This document shows, in pieces, positions 44,876 through 53,063 of a stretch of DNA of 64,000 bases. The stretch's first letter is position 1; each line of letters starts with the position of its first letter. The position numbers were made by a program, and so were the translations under genes. The notes under the pieces were generated by a model. It did no database searches, was not told the origin of the DNA, and saw nothing but the letters and a program-made list of their open reading frames with translations. This DNA comes from Alphaproteobacteria bacterium (lineage in GTDB: Bacteria > Pseudomonadota > Alphaproteobacteria > Micavibrionales > Micavibrionaceae): the NCBI GenBank assembly GCA_028289285.1, contig JANQRF010000002.1, positions 310,001-374,000 on the forward strand, read 5' to 3'.

Positions 44876-44945
44876 CCCCGGGCGTTAGACCCGGGGCCTA
44901 TGGGGTTTGGGGGCATACGCCACAGGCCCCGGCTGAACACCGGGG
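44876..44945. repeat. Nested, mutually exclusive hairpins
   Basis: Four GC-rich segments: CCCCGGG (44876), CCCGGGG (44890), AGGCCCC (44924) and CCGGGG (44940). Segment 1 pairs with 2, GGGGCCT in segment 2 pairs with 3, and CCCCGG in segment 3 pairs with 4. These pairings exclude one another, as in an attenuator. Confidence 0.65.
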
Positions 44946-45058
44946 GTGCGGGTCTGTCAGATATCCTGGCCTTGTTTGAAACAGCTAAAGGCTTGCTTTT
45001 CCTGCCCGGCGGGTTATGTGATTAAGGGTATATTTTTCAAAGAGATAAGGAGATTTCT

Positions 45059-45682
45059 ATGCAGCCAAGCCCGCAAACCCAGCCACAAGAACATGATACG
45101 CCTTTGAATGACCAGGCGCTCGATCAGCTCTTCCGCACAGCCCGGACCTATAATGGCTGGCTGGATAAGCCTGTGACCAAGGTCCAGCTTGAGGCAATTT
45201 ATGATCTGACCAAGTGGGCGCCGACCAGCGCGAATTGTTCGCCGATGCGGGTGATTTTTATCACAAGCGATGAGGCCAAAGAGCGGCTGAAGCCCTATCT
45301 GGCGGCTGGGAATGTCGACAAAACCATGACCGCCCCGGTCACGGCGATCTTCGCCTTTGATAAGGAATTTTATGAGCATCTGCCAAAGCTGTTCCCGCAC
45401 ACCGATGCGAAAAGCTGGTTTGTCGGTAATGACGCGTTGATTGAAGAAACGGCGTGGCGCAACGGCACGCTGCAGGCAGGCTATATGACCATGGCGATCC
45501 GCGCGATGGGGCTCGATTGCGGGGGCATGTCCGGCTTCGACCGTGAGGGCGCAAAAGAGGAATTTTTCAAAGACCGGAATGTTGAGGTGAACTTCCTGTG
45601 CAATATCGGCTATGGCGATCCGGGCTCTATCTTTGACCGCAGCCCGCGCTTTGATTTTGACGAGGTCTGCACAATCCTGTAA
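45059..45682 (+). CDS. Nitroreductase family, RutE-like malonic semialdehyde reductase
   Basis: FMN-dependent oxidoreductase of 207 residues. ARTYNGWLDKPV, KWAPTSANCSPMRV, AAGNVDKTMTAPVTAI, FYEHLPKLFPHTDAKSWF and NFLCNIGYGDPGSIFDR follow the RutE/malonic semialdehyde reductase subgroup closely. The rest of the rut pyrimidine-degradation genes are not in the window, so the true substrate may be another small aldehyde or enone. It lies 11 bp before tsaB. Confidence 0.88.
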   Translation: MQPSPQTQPQEHDTPLNDQALDQLFRTARTYNGWLDKPVTKVQLEAIYDLTKWAPTSANCSPMRVIFITSDEAKERLKPYLAAGNVDKTMTAPVTAIFAFDKEFYEHLPKLFPHTDAKSWFVGNDALIEETAWRNGTLQAGYMTMAIRAMGLDCGGMSGFDREGAKEEFFKDRNVEVNFLCNIGYGDPGSIFDRSPRFDFDEVCTIL

Positions 45683-45693
45683 ATCTGCGGGCC

Positions 45694-46398
45694 ATGACAG
45701 GTCCTTTTGCAGAAAATATCCTGTGTTTTGACACCGCGCTTGGCGGGGTGAGTGTCGGCGTGTTCACGCAGGACGGGCGGCACGCTGTCCGTCAGGTGGA
45801 AACGCTGCGCGATCAGGCGGCGATTTTGGTGCCGCTGATCAATGCAGCTCTGGAAGAAGTATCTTTATCCTATCAAGATGTGGGACGCATCGTGACAACA
45901 ATTGGTCCGGGCTCTTTCACGGGCTTACGGATTGGTCTCTCGACAGCGCGGTCTTTGGGGCTGGCATTGGGCATGCCCGTGGTTGGTATCAGTACATTGC
46001 AGGCCTGTGCGGCCATGCATCGCGGGCAGGATGTTCTCTGCGTGCTTGAAACCAAGCGCAAAGATTTTTACCTGCAGGCATTTGATGCAGATGGAAATGC
46101 GCAGACAGAGCCATTAGCGCTTACGGCAGAAGAGATTGAAACGCAAGTAACTGGCGGGCCGTATTTGCTTGTAGGGGATGCAGGGATACGGTTTGAAGAG
46201 GCAATGCCGGAAAGCTGGAAAGTAAAGCATCTTCAGGGGCGCACCGATCTGACATTGATTGATCCGGCCTCATTGGCAGAGCTTGGTGCACAGGCAGATC
46301 CTGAAACCGCCAGGCCCGACCCGCTTTATTTGCGGGGCGCAGATGTCTCCCAGCCAAAACATCCGCCGCGTAAAATAAAACAGGCTGCATCCAAGTAA
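45694..46398 (+). CDS. tsaB: tRNA t6A biosynthesis protein TsaB
   Basis: Non-catalytic partner of TsaD in threonylcarbamoyl-adenosine formation at A37 of tRNAs; 234 residues. The ASKHA-like N-terminus reads ILCFDTALGGVSVGVF. VTTIGPGSFTGLRIGLSTARSLGLALGMPVVGISTL is the family hallmark (landmark only). The usual following gene rimI is absent; mucR comes next. The start at 45694 is 11 bp after the upstream stop. Confidence 0.93.
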   Translation: MTGPFAENILCFDTALGGVSVGVFTQDGRHAVRQVETLRDQAAILVPLINAALEEVSLSYQDVGRIVTTIGPGSFTGLRIGLSTARSLGLALGMPVVGISTLQACAAMHRGQDVLCVLETKRKDFYLQAFDADGNAQTEPLALTAEEIETQVTGGPYLLVGDAGIRFEEAMPESWKVKHLQGRTDLTLIDPASLAELGAQADPETARPDPLYLRGADVSQPKHPPRKIKQAASK

Positions 46399-46424
46399 TT
46401 CCAAAATAATTCTTTTCCTTTATA

Positions 46425-46453
46425 TTGAAGATATAAGCCCTCTGATCTATATT
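46425..46453 (+). promoter_or_regulatory. Candidate mucR promoter
   Basis: TTGAAG and TATATT boxes are exactly 17 bp apart. The predicted start near 46460 leaves a 20-nt leader with AAGGAGA before the ATG at 46481. The A/T-rich surroundings would suit autoregulation by MucR, which binds AT-rich DNA; that is inference. Confidence 0.6.
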
Positions 46454-46480
46454 CATCTCTATTCAATTAAGGAGATCAAC

Positions 46481-46906
46481 ATGCCTGATTCCATGACACA
46501 TGCCGAAATTTTAGAAATGACGACTGATATTGTCTCGGCGCATTTTTCAAACAATACAGTCCCGAAAGAAGAAATCCCGGCCGTGATTGAGCAGGTTTTT
46601 AAAACGCTCTCTACGCTGGGTAAGGATGCGACCGTGATTGTCGATCGTCCGCAGCCGGCCGTGCCGATCAAAAAATCCGTGACGCCGGATTACATCGTTT
46701 GCCTGGAGGATGGGAAGAAACTGAAAATGCTCAAACGGCATTTGAAGACGGCTTATAACATGACCCCAGAAGAGTACCGCGAACGCTGGGGGCTGCCGCT
46801 CGATTATCCGATGGTCGCGCCGAACTATGCCGATAAACGCTCCAAGCTGGCCAAAGATATCGGGCTGGGCGTCAAAGGGCGTAAAGGCGGCAAAGCCAAG
46901 GCCTAG
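46481..46906 (+). CDS. Ros/MucR family transcriptional regulator
   Basis: A 141-residue DNA-binding protein. The N-terminal half contains a helix with ILEMTTDIVSAHFSNNTV, the oligomerisation part. The zinc-finger-like domain reads VCLEDGKKLKMLKRHLKTAYNMTPEEYRERWGL and ends MVAPNYADKRSKLAKDIGLG (landmarks). Of the four Ros zinc ligands only the first Cys and one His are clear: the second Cys is Asp and the last His is replaced. This matches the zinc-reduced variants common in alphaproteobacteria. It probably acts as an H-NS-like global repressor. Confidence 0.93.
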   Translation: MPDSMTHAEILEMTTDIVSAHFSNNTVPKEEIPAVIEQVFKTLSTLGKDATVIVDRPQPAVPIKKSVTPDYIVCLEDGKKLKMLKRHLKTAYNMTPEEYRERWGLPLDYPMVAPNYADKRSKLAKDIGLGVKGRKGGKAKA

Positions 46907-46951
46907 AGGGCGCGGAATAGACTTATTAACCTTTTTTTGGGATAATCGGGT

Positions 46952-48382
46952 ATGAAGGCACCGCATTTCAAACCCCGCTCTTTCACCGACGAAACAAAAG
47001 CTTACGCGTATATTTGCGGGATTTATGATGCGCAGAGAGAGTATCTGCGCGCAGGCTTTGACGCATTTTCTAAAGGCGCGCTCAAAGCGGATCAGGTGCG
47101 CGGCTATTACCCTTATATCCGGCTGGAGGCCAAAGGGGTCAAACGGCCTGATACGCGCCTCTCGTTCGGGTTTGTTCCTAGTGCGGGGGTTTATGAAACA
47201 ACGCTGACGCGCCCGGATATTTTCGATCGCTATTATCAGGAGCATATCAAGCTGCTCCTCGAAAACCATGAAGGCAAAGTAGAGGTTGGGGTGAGTGACA
47301 CACCGATGCCGCTGCATTTTGCATTGGGTGAAGATTTTCATTTAGAGCGTGATCTGGCGCCGGAACAAATAGAAGCGCTGCCAAAACTTTTTGATCAGCC
47401 GGATCTGGATATTCTGGATGACCAGATTGCAAACGGCACCTATCAGGCCGGGCAGGAGGGCGTGATGCCGCTGGCATTATTTACAGCGCCGCGTACGGAT
47501 TTAAGCCTGATGCGCTTAAAACATTATACTGGCACGCGCGCAGCGCATTTTCAAAATTATGTGATCTTTACCAACTATCAGTTTTATATTGATGAATTTA
47601 TTGAAACCGGCAAAGAGCTTGCCGGCGGTAATGGGCCGAATGCTTATACGGATTTCATCGAGCCCGGAGAAGGGCAGGCGCTCAGCCGATTGCCGCAAAT
47701 GCCGGCCTATCATTTAAAACGCGCCGACGGGTCCGGGATTACGATGGTAAATATTGGTGTTGGTCCGTCAAATGCAAAAACCATTACGGATCATATCGCC
47801 GTTTTGCGTCCGCATGCGTGGTTGATGCTGGGCCATTGCGCAGGTTTAAGAAATTCGCAAAGCCTTGGGGATTATGTGCTGGCGCATGCTTATTTGCGCG
47901 AAGATAATATTCTGAATGATGATTTGCACCCAAGCATTCCATTACCGGCGCTGGCGGAGATTCAGCTATCACTCGAAAAAGCGGTGGCGGAAGTGACGGG
48001 CTATGCAGGGTATGATCTGAAGAAAATTATGCGCACCGGCACGGTGGCCACGGTCGATGACCGGAATTGGGAATTGCGTTCGTCTGTGCGCCAGAATATC
48101 CGCTTTAGTCAAAGCCGGGCGATTGCGCTGGATATGGAATCGGGCACGATTGCCGCGAACGGATTCCGGTTCCGGGTACCGTACGGGACGCTGTTATGCG
48201 TGTCGGATAAGCCGCTGCATGGGCAGCTCAAGCTTCCCGGGATGGCAGATAGTTTTTACCGCGAGCGGGTGGATCAGCATCTGAAAATCGGTCTGCGGAC
48301 GATGGAAATTTTGCGCGAAATCGGGCCTGCAAAACTGCATAGCCGTAAGCTACGGTCATTCAATGAAGTTGCGTTTCAGTAG
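46952..48382 (+). CDS. amn: AMP nucleosidase
   Basis: Hydrolyses AMP to adenine and ribose 5-phosphate. It has 476 residues, as in E. coli Amn. An N-terminal regulatory domain (AYICGIYDAQREYLRAGF, YPYIRLE) precedes the phosphorylase-like catalytic domain: GSGITMVNIGVGPSNAKTITDHIAVLRPHAWLMLGHCAG and ALDMESGTIAANGFRFRVPYGTLLCVSDKPLHG (landmarks). It starts 46 bp after mucR. It is convergent with the small gene at 48389, 6 bp apart. Confidence 0.96.
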   Translation: MKAPHFKPRSFTDETKAYAYICGIYDAQREYLRAGFDAFSKGALKADQVRGYYPYIRLEAKGVKRPDTRLSFGFVPSAGVYETTLTRPDIFDRYYQEHIKLLLENHEGKVEVGVSDTPMPLHFALGEDFHLERDLAPEQIEALPKLFDQPDLDILDDQIANGTYQAGQEGVMPLALFTAPRTDLSLMRLKHYTGTRAAHFQNYVIFTNYQFYIDEFIETGKELAGGNGPNAYTDFIEPGEGQALSRLPQMPAYHLKRADGSGITMVNIGVGPSNAKTITDHIAVLRPHAWLMLGHCAGLRNSQSLGDYVLAHAYLREDNILNDDLHPSIPLPALAEIQLSLEKAVAEVTGYAGYDLKKIMRTGTVATVDDRNWELRSSVRQNIRFSQSRAIALDMESGTIAANGFRFRVPYGTLLCVSDKPLHGQLKLPGMADSFYRERVDQHLKIGLRTMEILREIGPAKLHSRKLRSFNEVAFQ

Positions 48383-48388
48383 AAAATC

Positions 48389-48664
48389 TTAAACGGAAAT
48401 ATCGACGGTCGTCCCGCGATCCGTGCTGGCGGCGCTGGCGCCATTATCATCTTCACGGCTGTTTGTCTGAACAATACTCTCTTCACGGCCGTTATTACGG
48501 GTTTCCGTTTCCTGGGATTGTGCTGCCTGCGTGCCTGCAGGGCGGGTTTGTTGCTGGTCTTCTTCCTGGATTCGGCCTTGTTGTTGGCCTTGTGTGCCGC
48601 CCGGCTGAAATGTATTTGCCGCAGGAATTTGCGCTTGCGCGTTATATGCAATTGGTCCGACCAT
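48389..48664 (-). CDS. Gln-rich small protein, 91 aa
   Basis: A polar, low-complexity 91-residue protein rich in Gln, Glu and Asn, with no hydrophobic core and no signal peptide. The C-terminus RGTTVDISV resembles the end of small alphaproteobacterial proteins of unknown role, often near motility genes. AGGTTAGGG lies before the ATG. It is divergent from the DUF2336 gene with 222 bp between. No function can be given; it is probably disordered. Confidence 0.6.
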   Translation of the reverse strand: MVGPIAYNAQAQIPAANTFQPGGTQGQQQGRIQEEDQQQTRPAGTQAAQSQETETRNNGREESIVQTNSREDDNGASAASTDRGTTVDISV

Positions 48665-48886
48665 GGTGCCCTAACCTTTTGAAAATATTATCGATTTAAT
48701 AAGAGTAGCAGAAAAGTCTTAAGAAAGTTTTTACACATTGGCTGTGAAATATCGTCTCAAACACCGTTTAACCTTTACAGATTATAAAGGATTTTGAGGC
48801 AATAATAAAGAATAACTAGAAAAACGCCGATTCACACGGTTGGGACGAATTTTTTAAATATATAAGGCCTTTACAGGGTTTTAGAC

Positions 48887-50008
48887 ATGGAAATGGATTT
48901 AAGATTATTGGAGCGCTCTCCGGATGTTATGCCGCTGCTCGTGCAGTTGTATGATTCGCAGAAGCTGGATTCGCTCGCGCGCAGCGATACCAAAGAAGCG
49001 CGCGTTGAGCTGACCTCCGTGATGACGGATTTGCTCCAGATCGAACTGAGCCCCACAGAACAAGAACTTATCACAGATGTGCTGATCGGCCTGATGCGTC
49101 AGGCGGAGATCGATCTGCGTAAGGCGCTCGCGGACCGTCTTGCCGTTATGGACGATATACCGCTGCGGATGGTTTTGCACCTGGCCAGTGACGAGCCGAT
49201 CGTGGCGGATAGCATCTTGCGTGAAAGCCCGGTGCTGCAGGATATGGATCTGATCTATATCATTCAGTCGCAAGGCCCGGCGCATTGGCAGTCCATTGCG
49301 CGCCGGAAATTTATCAACGGTCAGGTTGTGGATATGCTGGCCGATACAAAGGATTTAGATACGGCAATCGCGCTGACGGAAAATCAAACAGCGACCCTCA
49401 CGGAAAACGCTGTTCAGATTTTTGCAGAGATGGCCCAGCATTCACAGGCTCTGGCCAAGCCGCTTTTAACGCGTCAGGAACTGCCGAAAGGCATTGCGCG
49501 CACACTCTACAAGGCTGTCGGCGATGCACTGAAAACAACTTTGCGTTATGAATACGGCTACCACGCAGACAATATTGCGGATGAGCTTTCTGATGTGGTT
49601 TTGGAATTTGAAGAAGCAGATAATACAAGTTATATGCCCTCTACACGTCAGATTCAAAGTGCGCAGACGATGCATAAGAAAGGTACGCTGGATGTCGATA
49701 GCATGATGCGCATGCTGCGCCGCGGCCAGATTGCAAGCTTCATCGCCCAGTTCTCTGTGTTCTCCGGTATGGCACCACAAACTGTGCATGATGTTTTAGA
49801 ACAAAATAAAGGGCAGGGGCTGGCGATAGCCTGTAAGGCGCTGGAGATTACCAAAACAGATTTCATGAGCTTCTTCCTGCTCACAGGGAAAATGCGCGGG
49901 GAAAAAGACAGCGTCGTCAATCAATTTGAACTCGGCGAAGCGCTGAGCTTTTTTGAGCGTGTGAGCCCGGATCAGGCCAAACGTATTTTAGACTCTTCAA
50001 AAGATTAG
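48887..50008 (+). CDS. DUF2336 domain protein
   Basis: A 373-residue, almost entirely helical protein of HEAT-like character. Segments such as SPTEQELITDVLIGLMRQAEIDLRKALADRLA and LIYIIQSQGPAHWQSIARR (landmarks) fit PF10098/DUF2336, a family found in alphaproteobacteria and often linked to signalling or motility loci. The 222-bp gap before it contains only AT-rich sequence with weak promoter-like boxes. The gene ends directly against pgk on the other strand with no gap. Confidence 0.85.
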   Translation: MEMDLRLLERSPDVMPLLVQLYDSQKLDSLARSDTKEARVELTSVMTDLLQIELSPTEQELITDVLIGLMRQAEIDLRKALADRLAVMDDIPLRMVLHLASDEPIVADSILRESPVLQDMDLIYIIQSQGPAHWQSIARRKFINGQVVDMLADTKDLDTAIALTENQTATLTENAVQIFAEMAQHSQALAKPLLTRQELPKGIARTLYKAVGDALKTTLRYEYGYHADNIADELSDVVLEFEEADNTSYMPSTRQIQSAQTMHKKGTLDVDSMMRMLRRGQIASFIAQFSVFSGMAPQTVHDVLEQNKGQGLAIACKALEITKTDFMSFFLLTGKMRGEKDSVVNQFELGEALSFFERVSPDQAKRILDSSKD

Positions 50009-51214
50009 TTAAGCCGCTTTGGACGGTGACATGAGCGCTGCCACACCTGGCAGCTTCTTGCCTTCCAGCCATTCTAAAAACGCGCCGCCGGCCGTTGAGA
50101 TATAGGTGAAATCGTTAGCAATACCTGCATTTTCAAGGGCGGCGACCGTATCCCCGCCACCAGCCACGCTGGTGATCTGGCCGGATTTGGTCAGGGCGGC
50201 GACAATACGCGCAACTTCATTTGTGCCTGTATCAAAAGGCTTCATTTCAAACACACCTAAAGGCCCATTCCAGAGAACTGTTTTACATTCCTGTAAAATT
50301 TCACTGATGGCAGAAATCGTCTGCGGGCCGATATCTACGCCTTCCTGATCCGCTTTCATCTCACCGGACATAGCAATTTCGTGTGGGGCATTTTCTTTAA
50401 ATTCACGCACGGCGATCTGATCGAGGGGGAGAATAATGTCACAGCCATGCTCTTTGGCTGTTTGCTCTATGGTGCGTGCTTCGCCGGCCATATCTTTTTC
50501 GCACAGGGAATTACCGATCGCGATTCCACATGCATGCATGAAGGTATTGGCCATGCCGCCGCCGAGAATGAGAAAATCTGTTTTTTGAACAAGGTTGTTC
50601 AGCACGCTCAGCTTGGTCGAAATTTTCGCCCCGCCGACAATCGCTGCCACAGGCTTTTGCGGGGATTCAAGTGCAGCGTTCAAAGCGTTCAATTCAGCTT
50701 CCATGAGTTTGCCGGCCGCGCTGGGCAGAAGATGGGCCAAGCCTTCCGTAGAAGCATGTGCGCGGTGCGCCGCCGAAAACGCATCATTCACAAACACATC
50801 CCCAAGCGCGGCAAGCTCTTTTACAAAAGCCGGATCGTTTTTCTCTTCGCCCGGATGAAAGCGGACATTTTCAAGAAGGCAAATATCGCCCGCGTTTAGT
50901 TTTGCAATTTCACTTTGCGCGTTTTCGCCAATGCAGTCAGAGGCAAAAGAAACAGGTCTGCCCCATTGTGTTTCCAAAACAGGCGGCAGGAAAGACAGGG
51001 AAAATTCCGGTTTTGCTTCGCCTTTTGGGCGGCCGAAATGCGCCATGACAACAATTTTTGCGCCTTTGGATATGAGTGCATCGATTGTTGGTTTCACGCG
51101 ATCTATGCGTGTTGTGTCTGTGACGGCACCGTCTTTCACCGGCACGTTGAGGTCTGCGCGCAGCAAAACAATTTTATCTTTGAGGTCAAGCGTATCGAGC
51201 GTTTGAAAATTCAT
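50009..51214 (-). CDS. pgk: Phosphoglycerate kinase
   Basis: Glycolytic kinase of 401 residues that interconverts 1,3-bisphosphoglycerate and 3-phosphoglycerate with ATP formation. RADLNVPVKDG at the N-terminus, VMAHFGRPKGE, LLENVRFHPGEEKNDP and the nucleotide-binding SVAGGGDTVAALENAG are family signatures. gap and fba, often neighbours, are absent. It is downstream of pip on the same strand with a 12-bp gap. Confidence 0.97.
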   Translation of the reverse strand: MNFQTLDTLDLKDKIVLLRADLNVPVKDGAVTDTTRIDRVKPTIDALISKGAKIVVMAHFGRPKGEAKPEFSLSFLPPVLETQWGRPVSFASDCIGENAQSEIAKLNAGDICLLENVRFHPGEEKNDPAFVKELAALGDVFVNDAFSAAHRAHASTEGLAHLLPSAAGKLMEAELNALNAALESPQKPVAAIVGGAKISTKLSVLNNLVQKTDFLILGGGMANTFMHACGIAIGNSLCEKDMAGEARTIEQTAKEHGCDIILPLDQIAVREFKENAPHEIAMSGEMKADQEGVDIGPQTISAISEILQECKTVLWNGPLGVFEMKPFDTGTNEVARIVAALTKSGQITSVAGGGDTVAALENAGIANDFTYISTAGGAFLEWLEGKKLPGVAALMSPSKAA

Positions 51215-51226
51215 GTCATGTTTCCT

Positions 51227-52195
51227 TTAACTGATATGTTTTGCATTCTCTGTCGCTTCGATCAGGCGCGAGCGGATGGCTGGATCAAGGGCCGAATGCC
51301 CGCCATCAGGCACGACGATGTAATCAGCTTCAGGCCAGGCCATGTGCAGTTTATGGGCGCTGGCAATCGCGCAAATCATGTCATAGCGCCCGTGAATAAT
51401 CACGGACGGAATTTTGCGGAAGATATGAATTTTAGTGAGCAGGCTGTTTTCTGCTGTGATTTTTTGATTTTTAAAATAATGCGCTTCAATCCGCGCAAGG
51501 CTTAAGGCATGGGCTTTTTGTTCATCTGTTGTGATGGTTTCATAATTTGGAATAAGCGATGAGCAGGCGCTTTCATAGAGCGCCCAGTTAATCGCTGCTT
51601 CTAATTGAATAGCCGGGTCCGGGTCCGTCAGGCGTTTGTGATAGCCTTCGAGGAGGTCATCACGTTCTTCTTCAGGCAAAAAGCCTGCAAAGCTTTCCCA
51701 AACTTCCGGGTAGATGGACCGCAGGCCGTACAGGAACCAGTTAATATCTTCTTCTTCCATCAGGAAAATACCACGCAGGATCAGCGAGATGCATTTGGAT
51801 GGATGGGCGGCGGCATATTCAAGCGCCAGCGTCGAGCCCCAGGAGCCGCCGAATACATGCCATTTATCAATCGAAAGATGATGGCGGAGCTGTTCGATAT
51901 CTTTGAGTAAATGCGCCGTTGTGTTGTTTTCCAGTGTGCCGTGCGGGGAAGAGCGGCCGGACCCGCGCTGATCAAACAAAATAATGCGGTAATGATCCGG
52001 GTCGAAAAAACGCCTGTGCACGGGCGCGCATCCTGCGCCCGGTCCGCCGTGAAAGAGCACAATCGGTACACCGTCCGGATTGCCGCTTTGTTCCCAATAA
52101 AGTTGTTGCGCGCCGTTCTCAATATCCAGGTATCCGCTGGAATAGGGCGTGACCGGTGAAAAGAGATCCAGGAGCGGGGTGCGTTTTGTATTCAT
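51227..52195 (-). CDS. pip: Proline iminopeptidase
   Basis: Alpha/beta hydrolase of 322 residues that removes N-terminal proline (peptidase S33). The oxyanion motif HGGPGAGC, nucleophile Ser in FGGSWGSTLALEYA, acid Asp in HGRYDMIC and His in PDGGHSALDP are all present in order. QRGSGRSSPHG is another typical segment. It starts 22 bp after the end of the nuclease-like gene and 12 bp before pgk on the same strand. Confidence 0.95.
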   Translation of the reverse strand: MNTKRTPLLDLFSPVTPYSSGYLDIENGAQQLYWEQSGNPDGVPIVLFHGGPGAGCAPVHRRFFDPDHYRIILFDQRGSGRSSPHGTLENNTTAHLLKDIEQLRHHLSIDKWHVFGGSWGSTLALEYAAAHPSKCISLILRGIFLMEEEDINWFLYGLRSIYPEVWESFAGFLPEEERDDLLEGYHKRLTDPDPAIQLEAAINWALYESACSSLIPNYETITTDEQKAHALSLARIEAHYFKNQKITAENSLLTKIHIFRKIPSVIIHGRYDMICAIASAHKLHMAWPEADYIVVPDGGHSALDPAIRSRLIEATENAKHIS

Positions 52196-52217
52196 TCAAA
52201 CCCTAATTCTTAATATT

Positions 52218-53063
52218 TTAAGGATTAGGATCGATGGTAGGGATTTCTGTCTGCGGTTGCAAGGGCACGCTATCGTCTTCGATTATCTGAAGGTGGCTTT
52301 CATGGGCAAGTTCTAAAAACGGCCCGTTATAAGAGCGGATAAAACCACGCGCGCGGATGGTTTGATCTTTTAAACTCATCGGGTCGATCCCGGCGCGGGC
52401 GAGTTTCTTGCGCAAGGCCGGGGGCACCATCACCGTAAAATCGGTTTTCCAGTTAGCACCGAAATTCAGATAAAGATTATTGCGCACCGTGGCGGCGCCC
52501 TGTACGCGGCCTTGCACGACGCCGACCCGGCCAAGGGCCTGCTCTGCGCTTTCGGGGGTGAGGAGCGGGGCGGCGCCGTCTGCCCAGAGACCTGTGCGGT
52601 TTTGAATGGCTTTATCTTCAAGGGCAAATAAATCTTCGGTTAGCTCCGCATTCGTAGAGGTTGGAAAGACGCGGGCAACGCCTTTCTCGGCCATCATGCC
52701 GTTGACCCAGAGCGCGCCTTTTTTGGTCACAAGATGGGCCAAAGCATGGCCCATGCGGTTTTCCCGCCCTATTTTGGCCTTGCGGGTTTGATATAAAATG
52801 ACTTGCGTGCCTTCGGGCAGGGCTTCGGCGAGGGCTTCCCTTGCGGCGATGGCATGGATGTTATCGGGGTCTCCCGGCGCGCCGGGCAAGTCCAAAGAGG
52901 CCAGGCGGATGATGGTTTCATCCTTTAAAAGGATCGTCAGCCCGTCTATGATAGCCTTCACTTCGCTGCTGCCCGTGCGTTTGAGAGAGGACAAATCGGG
53001 TGGTTCGGAAGAGAGTGCCGGGCCGGGCAAACAGATGAGAAGAATAAAAAGGATTAATCGCAT
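52218..53063 (-). CDS. Exported SNase-fold protein
   Basis: A 281-residue protein with a signal peptide (RLILFILLICLPGPALSS). The thermonuclease-like OB-fold covers about residues 35-165: VKAIIDGLTILLKDE, IIRLASLDLPG with one candidate catalytic Arg, and ENRMGHALAHLV with a second, then GLWAD. A C-terminal domain (about 180-265) resembles an OB-type add-on: VGVVQGRVQGAA, NLYLNFG. The start is ATG 53063, whose codon overlaps the ATG of the divergent M48 gene. Nuclease activity is not certain. Confidence 0.78.
   Translation of the reverse strand: MRLILFILLICLPGPALSSEPPDLSSLKRTGSSEVKAIIDGLTILLKDETIIRLASLDLPGAPGDPDNIHAIAAREALAEALPEGTQVILYQTRKAKIGRENRMGHALAHLVTKKGALWVNGMMAEKGVARVFPTSTNAELTEDLFALEDKAIQNRTGLWADGAAPLLTPESAEQALGRVGVVQGRVQGAATVRNNLYLNFGANWKTDFTVMVPPALRKKLARAGIDPMSLKDQTIRARGFIRSYNGPFLELAHESHLQIIEDDSVPLQPQTEIPTIDPNP

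Larger units (their letters stand above)
44689..45058. other. Gene-free region with hairpin arrays (370 bp)
   Basis: The only stretch above 300 bp without a confident gene, between the divergent deacetylase and rutE-like genes. It holds the REP-like pair at 44727-44784 and the nested hairpins at 44876-44945. A 61-codon frame (to 45025) runs through the hairpins but looks like translated repeat sequence. An AAGGAG site precedes the gene at 45059. Confidence 0.8.

Noticed and set aside
44840..45025. 61-codon frame in the 44.7-45.0 kb region
   Set aside because: Its codons are mostly the hairpin array; no convincing ribosome site and no protein-like composition. Kept only as a possible leader peptide in the attenuator finding.
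46547..47341. 264-codon antisense frame opposite mucR and amn
   Set aside because: It runs against two confident genes and has no start signal or family match.
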